DNA from: Paraburkholderia caribensis
GTDB taxonomy: Bacteria; Pseudomonadota; Gammaproteobacteria; Burkholderiales; Burkholderiaceae
Assembly: GCF_002902945.1 (NCBI RefSeq)
Contig: NZ_CP026102.1
Coordinates: forward strand, 1,054,001-1,118,000
Direction of reading: 5' to 3'
DNA: 64,000 bases
Of the stretch, positions 52,031 to 61,279 are shown one piece after another. The notes under the pieces were generated by a model. The model had not been told where the DNA came from. It did not search any database and was given only the letters and a program-made list of their open reading frames with translations. Positions within the stretch are counted from its first letter, which is position 1, and each line of letters starts with the position of its first letter. The position numbers and the translations under genes were made by a program.

Positions 52031-54607
52031 ATGGGGATCTTGCGATACGACGACGCCTGTTCAGCGGCGAAGAGGGCGGGTTTGCGTCGAGCCGCGCGTT
52101 CGCTGACGCGCAACGGCTTGCGCTTGCCGCTGCGCGCGACGCTGGCCGCGACGCTGTTCGCGCTGCTGTTCGTGACTACCGTGCCCACTGTGCAGGCCGC
52201 ATCCGATGCAGCGCCGTCCGCCTCACCGGGCGCGATTCCCGCCACGCGCGCCGAACTGGCGGCGAAGCCGGGAACGACGCCCGCCACGACGCCGCTCGTG
52301 CCGTCCGCGCCCGCCAGCAACGGCTTGCCGCCGCTGCCCTCGGCGAAGCCCGTCGATTCGCGCGCCGGGCTGCAGCCCGCGTTCGCCGAGCCGGCGCCGC
52401 AACCCTTTGCCGTCGTGCGCGGCGGCCGCGACACGATGCCGACCACGGCCGACAACGGCACGGCCGTATCGGGCGGACGCCGTCAGACCTTCACGTTCGC
52501 CCAACTCGGCGCGCTCGATCCGCTGCAACTGCGCGGCGTCGACGGCCAGAACGGCGTGCCGTTCTCGGTACGCGCCGATGAGGTCGTGACAGGCGCGAAC
52601 CTGCATCTGATCTATAGCTATTCGCCGTCGCTGCTCTCGAACCTGTCGCATCTCAAAGTGCTCGTGAACGGCGAAGTCGCCGCGACCCTGCCGCTGCCGC
52701 GCGAGCAGGCGGGCACGCTGCTCGCGCGCGACATTCCGCTCGAACCGCGGCTGATCACCGAGTTCAATCACCTGAACGTCCAGCTGATCGGCCACTACAC
52801 GCAGGGCTGTGAAGACCCGGCGAGCAGCGCGCTATGGGCGACCGTCAGCAACGCAAGCACGCTCGATCTCACCTTCGCGTCGCTCGCAGCCAAGCCTGAT
52901 CTCGGCGCGCTGCCGCTGCCTTTCTTCGACCGGCGCGACATCCGCCGCCTCGAACTGCCGTTCGTGTTCTCCGCCAGACCTTCGCCGCAAGCGCTCGAAG
53001 CGGCGGGCGCGGTCGCGTCGTGGTTCGGCTCGCTGGCCGGCTATCGCGGCGCGCTGTTTCCCGCGCAACTCGACAACGCGCCGCTGGCGGGTAACGCGGT
53101 CGTGTTCGCGACCAACGACGAAAGGCCCGCAGGCGTGACGCTGCCCACCATCAACGGCCCGATGCTCGCGGTCGTCGATCGCGAAGCGCCCGCGCACGGC
53201 AAGCTGCTGCTCGTGCTGGGCCGCGACGCGCGCGAGCTGAAGATCGCCGCTAACGCGCTGTCGCTCGGCGAGGCGGCCCTGTCGGGCACCGTGCAGACCA
53301 TCACGCATGTCGACGCGCCGCGCGCGCGTCAGCCGTACGACGCGCCCGGCTGGCTGCCGACCGATCGCCCCGTGCGCTTCGGCGAACTGGCCGTGCCGAA
53401 GGACCTGTCCGTGCGCGGCTATAACGGCGACGTCGTGCGCGTGGATCTGCGCATTGCGCCCGATCTGTTCACGTGGCGCACGAAGGGCGTGCCCATCGAC
53501 CTGCGCTATCGCTTCACCGTGCGCCCCGCGCCGGACCGCTCGACGCTCAACATCAGCGTCAACAACAACTTCGTGCAGGCGCTGCGGATTCCCGCGCAGT
53601 CGTCGTCGATGCTCGATCTCGGCCGCTATCTGAACCGGATGCTGCCCGATCACACGGCGCCCGCATCGAAAGAAATCTACATTCCGCCGCATCTGCTCGC
53701 GTCCCAGGCGCAATTGCGCTTCCACTTCTACTACGACATGCCGAAGACGGGCGAATGCCAGGGGCAGGTTCTCGACAACGTGCGCGGCGAGATCGATCCC
53801 GATTCGACCATCGACCTGTCGTCGTTCCCGCACTATATGGCGCTGCCCGATCTGGCCGCGTTCGCGAACAGCGGCTGGCCGTTCACGAAGCTTGCCGACC
53901 TGTCGCAGACGGCTGTGATCCTGCCCGTCAACGCGAACCCGAGCGACTACAGCCTGTATCTGACGGTGATGGGCCGCATGGGCGCGTCGACGGCGTATCC
54001 CGTCACGGCCGTGACCGTCGCGACGTCCGCCGACGTGCAGCGTCTCGCCGACAAGGACCTGCTCGTGATCGGCGCGCCCGGCCAGCAGCCGTTGCTGACC
54101 AGCTGGGAAGCGAACATGCCGTTCTCCGCCGCCGACGACTCGCGCCGCATGCAGTTCTCGAACGTGTCGTTCCGCATCGCTAACTGGTGGCACGGCGATC
54201 GCGGCGGCGTGCGCACCGCGGGGCGCGCGGATCTGTCGCTGGTGAGCTCGTCGGGCGATGCGATCATCACCGGCTTCCAGTCGCCGCTGGAAAAAGGCCG
54301 CAGCGTGGTCGCGCTGATCTCGGCGCCCGGCCAGTCCGACACCGATCTGACCAACGCGCTGCTCGACGCCGATCTCGTCCAGTCGATCCAGGGCGGCTTG
54401 ACCGTGGTGCGCGGCAGGACGCTCGAAGTCGTGTCGAACGGCGACGTGTATTACGTCGGCCATCTGTCGCCCATCGAGTACATGCGCTGGGCGTTGTCCG
54501 TGCATCCGCTGCTGTTGCTGCTCGCCGGGCTGATCGCGGCGCTGATCATCGCGGCCGTGTTCTACCGGCTGTTGCGCGCGGTCGCTGCGCGCCGGCTGAA
54601 GGATTGA
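52031..54607 (+). CDS. bcsB: Cellulose synthase periplasmic subunit BcsB
   Basis: 858-aa periplasmic protein anchored by a C-terminal membrane helix (PLLLLLAGLIAALIIAAVFYRLL). An N-terminal signal region (LRATLAATLFALLFVTTVPTVQA) is followed by an Ala/Pro-rich stretch and the alternating carbohydrate-binding and flavodoxin-like domains of BcsB (VPFSVRADEVVTGANLHLIYSYSP and DRPVRFGELAVPKDLSVRGYNG). It guides the glucan through the periplasm and is required for BcsA activity. Its ATG is two bases after the bcsA stop. Confidence 0.94.
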   Translation: MGILRYDDACSAAKRAGLRRAARSLTRNGLRLPLRATLAATLFALLFVTTVPTVQAASDAAPSASPGAIPATRAELAAKPGTTPATTPLVPSAPASNGLPPLPSAKPVDSRAGLQPAFAEPAPQPFAVVRGGRDTMPTTADNGTAVSGGRRQTFTFAQLGALDPLQLRGVDGQNGVPFSVRADEVVTGANLHLIYSYSPSLLSNLSHLKVLVNGEVAATLPLPREQAGTLLARDIPLEPRLITEFNHLNVQLIGHYTQGCEDPASSALWATVSNASTLDLTFASLAAKPDLGALPLPFFDRRDIRRLELPFVFSARPSPQALEAAGAVASWFGSLAGYRGALFPAQLDNAPLAGNAVVFATNDERPAGVTLPTINGPMLAVVDREAPAHGKLLLVLGRDARELKIAANALSLGEAALSGTVQTITHVDAPRARQPYDAPGWLPTDRPVRFGELAVPKDLSVRGYNGDVVRVDLRIAPDLFTWRTKGVPIDLRYRFTVRPAPDRSTLNISVNNNFVQALRIPAQSSSMLDLGRYLNRMLPDHTAPASKEIYIPPHLLASQAQLRFHFYYDMPKTGECQGQVLDNVRGEIDPDSTIDLSSFPHYMALPDLAAFANSGWPFTKLADLSQTAVILPVNANPSDYSLYLTVMGRMGASTAYPVTAVTVATSADVQRLADKDLLVIGAPGQQPLLTSWEANMPFSAADDSRRMQFSNVSFRIANWWHGDRGGVRTAGRADLSLVSSSGDAIITGFQSPLEKGRSVVALISAPGQSDTDLTNALLDADLVQSIQGGLTVVRGRTLEVVSNGDVYYVGHLSPIEYMRWALSVHPLLLLLAGLIAALIIAAVFYRLLRAVAARRLKD

Positions 54608-54608
54608 C

Positions 54609-55817
54609 ATGAGGGCATCGTTTTTCTCACGCCCGTTGCGCGCCGCGCTCGCGTGCGCGGGCGTCATGGTCGGCATGTTGGGCGAGGCGCACGCCGCGGC
54701 GTGCGACGACTGGTCAGCGTATCGCGCGTTCGTGTCGCGTTTCGTGCAGCAGGACGGGCGCGTCGTCGATTTCTCCACGCCCACGCTGCAGACCACGTCG
54801 GAGGGCCAGTCGTACGGCATGTTCTTCGCGCTCGTCGCGAACGACCGCGCGACCTTCGAGCGTGTGCTGCGCTGGACGCGCGCGAACCTGTCGGCGGGAC
54901 GTTTCGACGGCGACGACGTGAAGCTGCCTGCATGGCAATGGGGCAAGAAACCGGATGGCTCGTACGGCGTGCTCGACCCGAACTCGGCGGCGGACTCGGA
55001 CCTGTGGATCGCCTACGATCTGTTCGAGGCGGGCCGTCTGTGGCATGAGCCGGCGTATACGAAGCTCGCGTATGCGCTCGTCACGCAGATCGAGAGGCAG
55101 GAAGTCGCCGATCTGCGCGGGCTCGGTCCGATGCTGCTGCCCGGTCCGCAAGGTTTCCGCAACGGCAACACGACGCGCCTGAATCCAGGCTACCTGCCGT
55201 TGCCGCTGCTGCGCGCGCTCGCCGCGCAGTCGCCCAACGGTCCGTGGGCGCGCGTCGCGGACAATGCTTTCAAGCTCGTCAAGACCACCGCGCCGCTCGG
55301 CTTCGCGCCGGACTGGGCCGCTTATCGTGACGGGCAATTCATCGTCGATCCGCAAAAGGGCGATGTGGGCAGCTACGATGCGATTCGCGTCTATCTGTGG
55401 GCGGGTTTGACCGCGCCCGCCGATCCGCTCGCCAGGCCGTGGCTCGCTGCATTGCACGGCATGCGCGACCGGATCGCGCAGACGGGCGTGCCGCCCGAGA
55501 AAATCGCGACGACCACGGGCAACGCGACGGGGGAAGGCCCGATCGGTTTCTGGGGCGCGCTGTTGCCGTATTTCCGCGCGTTCGGCGACACGCGCGCAGC
55601 GGGGCTCGCGCAAACGCATCTGGCCGCGCTCGCCACGCCGACACCCGCGCCTGCACCAGGCGCAGGCCAGGCCACGCAAAACCAGCCTGTCTATTACGAC
55701 GAGGTGTTGATGCTCTTCGGTACAGGGTCGGCAGACGGCCGCTACCGCTTCGATGAAAACGGCCGTCTCGTGCCGCGTTGGGAGAACACATGCCAATCCG
55801 CCAACGCGCGCTCGTAA
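54609..55817 (+). CDS. bcsZ: Periplasmic endo-beta-1,4-glucanase BcsZ (GH8)
   Basis: 402-aa GH8 cellulase with a signal peptide (cleavage near AHA|AAC, residue 29-31). The catalytic acid is E65 in TTSEGQSYGMFFAL, and the aspartate region is NSAADSDLWIAYDL (D129/D131). The enzyme trims nascent cellulose and is needed for normal export. It starts one base after the bcsB stop and its end overlaps bcsC by 28 bases. Confidence 0.94.
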   Translation: MRASFFSRPLRAALACAGVMVGMLGEAHAAACDDWSAYRAFVSRFVQQDGRVVDFSTPTLQTTSEGQSYGMFFALVANDRATFERVLRWTRANLSAGRFDGDDVKLPAWQWGKKPDGSYGVLDPNSAADSDLWIAYDLFEAGRLWHEPAYTKLAYALVTQIERQEVADLRGLGPMLLPGPQGFRNGNTTRLNPGYLPLPLLRALAAQSPNGPWARVADNAFKLVKTTAPLGFAPDWAAYRDGQFIVDPQKGDVGSYDAIRVYLWAGLTAPADPLARPWLAALHGMRDRIAQTGVPPEKIATTTGNATGEGPIGFWGALLPYFRAFGDTRAAGLAQTHLAALATPTPAPAPGAGQATQNQPVYYDEVLMLFGTGSADGRYRFDENGRLVPRWENTCQSANARS

Positions 55818-58800
55818 TCGGCGTCGCGCTCACGCTCGGCGCGGGCGCGGCGGCGTCGGCATTCGCGCAGGCGCAGACGAACGATCCGATGAACGTCCTG
55901 ATCGATCAGGGCAAGTACTGGCAGTCGCACAAGCGCGGCGACCTCGCCGAGCAGGCGTGGCTCAAGGTCTTGCGCATCGATCCGAAGCAGGCCGACGCAC
56001 TGTACGGCATGGGTATCGTGATGGCTGACCGCAAGGACGGCGCGGGTGCGCAGCAGTATCTGGCGCGCCTGCGCCAGGCCGCGCCGAACTATCCGGACAT
56101 CGACGAACTCGCGCGGCGTCTCGGGCAGTCGAGTCCCACGGACCAGGCCGTCAACGACGCGCGGCGTCTCGCGCAGGCCGGGCAGCAGGCGTCGGCGGCG
56201 CAGGCCTACCGGCAGGCGCTCGGCACGAAGCCGACCAATCCGCAGCTCGCACTGGAGTATTACCAGACGCTCGGTTCGTCGCCGCAAGGCTGGGAAGAGG
56301 CACGCCGCGGGCTGGAGCAACTGGCGCGCGAACATCCCGACGATCCGCGCTTCGCGCTCGCCTATGCACAGCATCTGACGTATCGCGAAGCGAATCGGCG
56401 CGAGGGTATCGGGCAGCTTGCGCAGTTATCGAAGGATTCCGTTGTCGGCGCGCAGGCGAAGGCGGCCTGGCGCCAGGCGCTGTTGTGGCTCGGCGTGCGT
56501 GCCTCCGATGCGCCGCTTTTTCAGGCGTATCTGTCCACTGTTCCCGACGATGCCGCCGTCAAGGCGCGTGCCGATTCGATTGCGGAACAGGACCGGCGCG
56601 CAAGCGAGCGCGCGCAGCAGAACGCGGGCGCCGACGCGCGCGGCCGCACCATCGCCGAAGGCTTCACGGCGCTCGATCGCGGCGACCTCGTGACGGCGAA
56701 GGCGCGCTTCACGTCGGTGCTCGCCGGTGCGCCGAACGACGGCGACGCGCTCGGCGGCATGGGTGTCGCGTTGCTCAAGCAGGAGCAGTTCGCGCAGGCC
56801 CGCGACTATCTGCTGCGCGCATCGCAGGCGGGCGGCGCGGCGCGCTGGCGCGAGGCGCTCAATAGCGCGACGTACTGGATGTACACCAGCGAGGGCCTTG
56901 GCGAGCAGAGCAACGGCAATCTCGCGCAAGCGAAGGCGTCGTTCGAGAAAGCGATTGCCGTGAGTCCCGGCGATGTCACGGCGCAAACCGCGCTGGGCGA
57001 TCTGCTGATGCAAAGCGGCGACCCGCGCGGCGCGGAAGCGGCGTTCCGGATGGCGTTGCGCCGCCAGGCAGATAACCCCGATGCGATACGCGGCCTCGTC
57101 GGCGCGCTTGCCGCACAGGGGCGCGGCGACGAAGCGCTCAGCTTCGCGAACCAGTTGACGGATGAGCAGCGCAAGAAAGTGGGCGGCGCGGACCGTCTGC
57201 GCGGCGAGGCGCAAGCGGCGCAGGCGCGTGCCGCCGAAGCGCGCGGCGATCTGGGCAATGCGCGCAGCCTGTTCGAGGACGCGCTGCTGAGCAATCCCGA
57301 CGATCCGTGGCTGAGGCTCGACCTCGCCCGCATCTACGCGAAGCAGGGCGCGTATGCGAATGCGAAAAGCATCATGGATGGCTTGATCGCGTTGCATCCG
57401 GACATGCCCGATGCATTCTATGCCAGCGCGCTGCTCGCGGCCGACATGCAGGACTGGCGCTATGGACTGTCGCAACTCGAACGCATTCCGCTCAACAAAC
57501 GCACCGACGCAATGGCGGTGCTGCAGCATCGGCTGTGGGTTCATCAGCAGTGCGACGAAGCCGTGGCGCTGGCGAAGAGCGGGCGCGTCGCGCAGGCGCG
57601 CGGCTTGCTGCAGAACGCGGAGCCCATCGCGGGCACGAATGCCGAACTCATCGGCGCGATCGCGTCGGCCTATGTGAATACGGGCGATACGCCGCGTGCG
57701 CTGATGATGGTGCGCAGCGCCGTGGCGCGTTCGCCGAACGATCCAGGGCTGCTGCTCACCGACGCGGGCATTCTGCTGAACGCGGGCCAGGACATCGAAC
57801 TGGGCGAGGTGATGCGGCGGCTCGCGTCGATGCAATTGACAGGGCAGCAGCGCAGCGACTTCGAGAAGATCAACGTGGCGATCGTCGTGCGGCGCACGGA
57901 CGCGCTGCGTCAGGCGAACGACCTGGCGAGCGCGTATGACGTGCTGTCGCCATGGCTTGCCGCGCGGCCGAACGATCCGGACATTCTGGCGGCGCTCGCG
58001 CGTCTGTACACCGCGAACAACGACAACGCGAATGCCCTCGCGACCTATCGCCTGGCGCTCGCCCAGAATCCGACCGACATGGGCTTGCTGCTGAACGCGG
58101 CGGGCGCGGCGACGCAGATTCGCAAGTTCGATTTCGCCGAATCGACGTTGCAGCGGGCGTTGCGCATCGCGCCGAACAATCCGGATGCGCTCGCTGCGAT
58201 GGGCCGCATGTATCGTGCGCAGGGCAGGAACAGCCTGGCCGCGCAGTATTTCCAGCGTGCGCTGATTGCGCAGAACGCGCCGCTCGCGCGTCCCGGCGCG
58301 ACGGCCGCGGGCGCCAATGGACAGCCCGTGCCGAGCGGCTGGGATGTGCCGTTGCGCCCGAGAGGGCCGATTCCGTTGCCTGGCACGAATCCTTTTGCGA
58401 ACCGGGCGTCGGCGGATACGTCGAACAGTGTGCCGTTTCCCGCGCAGAATACCGGTCTCACGACCCAACCGTCTCCGATGTCAGCCATGCCTGCCTACAT
58501 TCCGCCGACGCAGCCGGTCACCGCGCCTTATGCGCCGTACGTCGCGCCGCAGCCGCAGCCGGCCTCGCAGATCAACTCGCTGGAGACGCTCGCGCCGCAA
58601 GCTGCGGCGACGGGCAGCCCGACACCCGGCGCGGACGGCTACGGCCCCGATCAATACGGCTCGTCGCAGTCGGGCGGTGGGCTCGCGCCGGGCCAGGCGT
58701 ATCCGGCGCAAGGCTATGCACAGCCTTATCAGCAGCCTTATCAGCAGCCGTATCCGCAGGGTTATCAGCAGCCGGCGCCCGCGCAGCAGTATCAGCAGCC

Positions 58801-60517
58801 GGCGTATGCCCAGCCTAACGACGCGTACGCAAGCACGCCGTGGCCGATGTCGCCGCAGGCGCAGGCCGCCGCTCAGGCCCAGGCGACCCAAGGAATGAAC
58901 GCGCAGCCGGCGTCGAAGAAGCGCACGACGAAGAATGCGCGTGCGACGAACGGCAATGCGGCGTATGCGCAGCAGCAGGGCGGGTATGTGTCGGGCGGCG
59001 CTCCGCAACAGGGTTATGCGCAGCCGTATCCACAACAGCAGGCTTATCAGCAGCAGCCGTATCCACAACAGCCGTATCCCCAGCAGCGCACGTACGCCCA
59101 GCAGCCGTACCCGCAGCAGCAGTCGTATCAGCAGCCTTACCAGCCGCAACCGCCGCAGCAGGCATATGCGCAGCAGGCCTACACGAATCAGGGCTACGGT
59201 CTTGTGCCGTACGTCCCGCAGCCGCCCGCGCCTTATCCGATGCGTAACACGCAGATGCAAGACGAGCAGACCCGGCAATATCCGCAGCCGGCGCAACTGC
59301 AGCCGTTGACCGTCGAGGAAGAACTCGCGCAGATCAACCGCGAGCAGACCAGCACGGTGAGCGGCGGCATCCAGTTCCGCAATCGCGACGGCGAAAACGG
59401 CCTGTCGAATCTGACCGATATCGAAGCGCCGCTGCAAGGCCGCATCCGCGCGGGCGACGGCCACGTGACCATCGAGGTCACGCCCGTCACGCTCGATGCG
59501 GGGACGCCGGCCAACAGCGTGAACACGCTGGCGCGTTTCGGTTCGGCCCAGGCGTTCGGCACCAGCACGGTGCTGCCCGGCTCGCAGACGGCGAGCGGCG
59601 TGGGTGCGGACGTCGGCTATGAGTGGCGCGGTCTGAAGGCAGATATCGGGGCGACGCCGTGGGGTTTCCGCGAGCAGAACATCGTGGGCGGACTGCAGTA
59701 TCGCGGCAACATCACCGACAAGGTGTCGTACAAGCTGACGGGCGCGCGCCGCGCGGTCACCGACAGTCTCGTGTCCTACGCGGGCGCGCACGATACGGCG
59801 ATGGACCTCGACTGGGGCGGCGTCACGTCGAACGGACTGCGTGGCGATCTCGGCTGGGACGACGGCACGAACGGCCTTTACGCGAATGCGTCGTGGGACT
59901 ATCTGACGGGCCGGAATGTCGCGTCGAACAATTCGGTGAAAGGCGGGGGCGGTGTTTATACGCGGCTCGTGAAAGACGCGGACCAGACGTTGACGGTCGG
60001 CGTCAATGCGACGCTGATGCACTATGACAAGAACCTGTCGTACTTCACGTTCGGCCAGGGCGGGTATTTCAGCCCGCAGCAATATGCGATTCTGAATCTG
60101 CCGATCGAATACACCGGTCGAAACGGGCCGTTCACCTACGATCTGAAAGCGTCGATCGGCGTGCAGCATTATCGTCAGGATGCGTCCGACTACTTCCCGA
60201 CCAACAGTACCTATCAGCGCGCGGCAGCCAACGCCGCCAAGGTGGCGAACGCGGCAGCGGGCTCGACGGTCGTCGATCCGGACGCCGTCTATCCCGGCCA
60301 GAGCAAGACGGGCGTGTCCTACTCGATCGATGCCGTCGGCGAGTACCAGCTCGCGCCGCAACTCGCGGTGGGCGCGGCGGCTTCGTTCGGCAACGCCTAT
60401 CAGTACCGCGAGTTCGTCGCGGCCGTCTATGTGCGATATGCATTCACGAAGCAGACGGGCCTGAGCATGTTCCCGCCGTCGCCCGTACGGTCGTCGTACC
60501 TTCCTGTGAACGACTGA
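55790..60517 (+). CDS. bcsC: Cellulose exporter BcsC with expanded Pro/Gln/Tyr-rich linker
   Basis: 1575-aa outer-membrane exporter, clearly longer than E. coli BcsC (about 1150). A signal peptide (ending ASAFA|QAQ) precedes many TPR repeats (to about residue 855). A low-complexity linker (about 860-1180) with repeated QPYQQPYPQ-type units follows, then the BCSC C-terminal beta-barrel (from about 1198, GGIQFRNRDGENGLSNL onward). TPRs scaffold the periplasmic complex and the barrel is the pore. The ATG behind GGAGA was chosen over a TTG four codons earlier. It is the last gene of the operon. Confidence 0.93.
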   Translation: MPIRQRALVIGVALTLGAGAAASAFAQAQTNDPMNVLIDQGKYWQSHKRGDLAEQAWLKVLRIDPKQADALYGMGIVMADRKDGAGAQQYLARLRQAAPNYPDIDELARRLGQSSPTDQAVNDARRLAQAGQQASAAQAYRQALGTKPTNPQLALEYYQTLGSSPQGWEEARRGLEQLAREHPDDPRFALAYAQHLTYREANRREGIGQLAQLSKDSVVGAQAKAAWRQALLWLGVRASDAPLFQAYLSTVPDDAAVKARADSIAEQDRRASERAQQNAGADARGRTIAEGFTALDRGDLVTAKARFTSVLAGAPNDGDALGGMGVALLKQEQFAQARDYLLRASQAGGAARWREALNSATYWMYTSEGLGEQSNGNLAQAKASFEKAIAVSPGDVTAQTALGDLLMQSGDPRGAEAAFRMALRRQADNPDAIRGLVGALAAQGRGDEALSFANQLTDEQRKKVGGADRLRGEAQAAQARAAEARGDLGNARSLFEDALLSNPDDPWLRLDLARIYAKQGAYANAKSIMDGLIALHPDMPDAFYASALLAADMQDWRYGLSQLERIPLNKRTDAMAVLQHRLWVHQQCDEAVALAKSGRVAQARGLLQNAEPIAGTNAELIGAIASAYVNTGDTPRALMMVRSAVARSPNDPGLLLTDAGILLNAGQDIELGEVMRRLASMQLTGQQRSDFEKINVAIVVRRTDALRQANDLASAYDVLSPWLAARPNDPDILAALARLYTANNDNANALATYRLALAQNPTDMGLLLNAAGAATQIRKFDFAESTLQRALRIAPNNPDALAAMGRMYRAQGRNSLAAQYFQRALIAQNAPLARPGATAAGANGQPVPSGWDVPLRPRGPIPLPGTNPFANRASADTSNSVPFPAQNTGLTTQPSPMSAMPAYIPPTQPVTAPYAPYVAPQPQPASQINSLETLAPQAAATGSPTPGADGYGPDQYGSSQSGGGLAPGQAYPAQGYAQPYQQPYQQPYPQGYQQPAPAQQYQQPAYAQPNDAYASTPWPMSPQAQAAAQAQATQGMNAQPASKKRTTKNARATNGNAAYAQQQGGYVSGGAPQQGYAQPYPQQQAYQQQPYPQQPYPQQRTYAQQPYPQQQSYQQPYQPQPPQQAYAQQAYTNQGYGLVPYVPQPPAPYPMRNTQMQDEQTRQYPQPAQLQPLTVEEELAQINREQTSTVSGGIQFRNRDGENGLSNLTDIEAPLQGRIRAGDGHVTIEVTPVTLDAGTPANSVNTLARFGSAQAFGTSTVLPGSQTASGVGADVGYEWRGLKADIGATPWGFREQNIVGGLQYRGNITDKVSYKLTGARRAVTDSLVSYAGAHDTAMDLDWGGVTSNGLRGDLGWDDGTNGLYANASWDYLTGRNVASNNSVKGGGGVYTRLVKDADQTLTVGVNATLMHYDKNLSYFTFGQGGYFSPQQYAILNLPIEYTGRNGPFTYDLKASIGVQHYRQDASDYFPTNSTYQRAAANAAKVANAAAGSTVVDPDAVYPGQSKTGVSYSIDAVGEYQLAPQLAVGAAASFGNAYQYREFVAAVYVRYAFTKQTGLSMFPPSPVRSSYLPVND
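58727..59200 (+). repeat. Coding tandem-like repeat in bcsC (Q/P/Y-rich linker)
   Basis: Two clusters (58727-58805 and 59005-59200) of short imperfect repeats built on CAGCCGTATCCGCAGCAG-type units encode QPYPQQ-like motifs. They stay in frame and show only coding-level periodicity. Confidence 0.85.
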
Positions 60518-60822
60518 GCGCGTTCTCCGAAGACGCAACGCGGTGAGCCGTGTTGCGTCTCTCCACTCCTTACCGCAAGCATGCCTGCAGCCGTCCGCGA
60601 TTGTCGCCGACAGCTGCAGGCACTTCGCACGCACGTTTTTTTACCTCCCACTACAATCGACCGACCCGATCCCTGAATGTGCATGCGTAACAGATCGACG
60701 CAGCGCGTATGCGCTCGCCGGACGCGCGTGATTAGCGCGCCACGTCTAACAAAGTGCGGTTGTCGAGCGGATTTTGTTGGGCGTCGCGGATAAACAAAAA
60801 CCCCCCACTTACGGATACGCTC
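60518..60822. other. Gap between the cellulose operon and the hydroxylase operon
   Basis: 305 bp without a gene. It holds a hairpin just after bcsC, a second 9-bp dyad GCCTGCAGC/GCTGCAGGC (60593-60601, 60623-60631) and a T7 run at about 60646-60652. The downstream half presumably carries the hydroxylase promoter. Confidence 0.6.
60531..60560 (+). terminator. Hairpin after bcsC
   Basis: AGACGCAAC (60531-60539) pairs with GTTGCGTCT (60552-60560), 14 bases after the bcsC stop. No T tract follows directly, so it is a probable but non-canonical terminator. Confidence 0.55.
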
Positions 60823-61278
60823 ATGGCAACGCTGAACATCAACGGCCAGTCTCATACCATCGACGCGCCGCCCGACATGCCCGTGCTCTGGGCGCTGCGC
60901 GATATCGTCGGTCTCACGGGAACGAAGTTCGGCTGCGGCATCGCGCAATGCGGCGCCTGCACCGTGCATCTGGATGGCGTTGCCGTGCGCTCGTGCGTGC
61001 TGCCCATCGCAGCTGTCGGCGACAAGAAGATCACGACCATCGAAGCCGTCGGCGACACGCCCGCGGGCAAGAAAGTGCAGGCGGCGTGGCGGCATCTCGA
61101 CGTCGTGCAATGCGGCTATTGTCAGTCCGGGCAGGTGATGCAGGCGGCGTCGCTGCTCGCGCAGAACCCGAACCCGAGCGATGCCGATATCGACGCGGCG
61201 ATGGCAGGCAACATTTGCCGCTGCGGCACGTACAACCGCATTCGCGCTGCTGTGAAGCAGGCAGCGAAGGAGGCGTGA
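60823..61278 (+). CDS. 2Fe-2S subunit of a xanthine-dehydrogenase-family hydroxylase (IorA-like)
   Basis: 151-aa small subunit carrying two [2Fe-2S] clusters. The plant-type cluster is in FGCGIAQCGACTVHLDG plus the cysteine in RSC, and the second cluster is in QCGYCQSGQVM and NICRCGTYNRI. It resembles the alpha subunit of isoquinoline 1-oxidoreductase and small subunits of membrane-linked aldehyde dehydrogenases. The ATG at 60823 is the family start; the upstream extension is not conserved-looking. It is one base from the large-subunit gene. Confidence 0.9.
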   Translation: MATLNINGQSHTIDAPPDMPVLWALRDIVGLTGTKFGCGIAQCGACTVHLDGVAVRSCVLPIAAVGDKKITTIEAVGDTPAGKKVQAAWRHLDVVQCGYCQSGQVMQAASLLAQNPNPSDADIDAAMAGNICRCGTYNRIRAAVKQAAKEA

Positions 61279-61279
61279 C

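Noticed and set aside
52832..54946. 704-codon minus-strand frame opposite bcsB and bcsZ
   Set aside because: Same reason; similar long antisense frames lie opposite bcsC (56426-58468, 58481-60634) and the hydroxylase gene (61625-63592).
58727..59200. Short regular repeats that at first resemble a repeat array or CRISPR
   Set aside because: Units are imperfect, contiguous, in frame and encode the QPY-rich linker of BcsC; there are no unique spacers.
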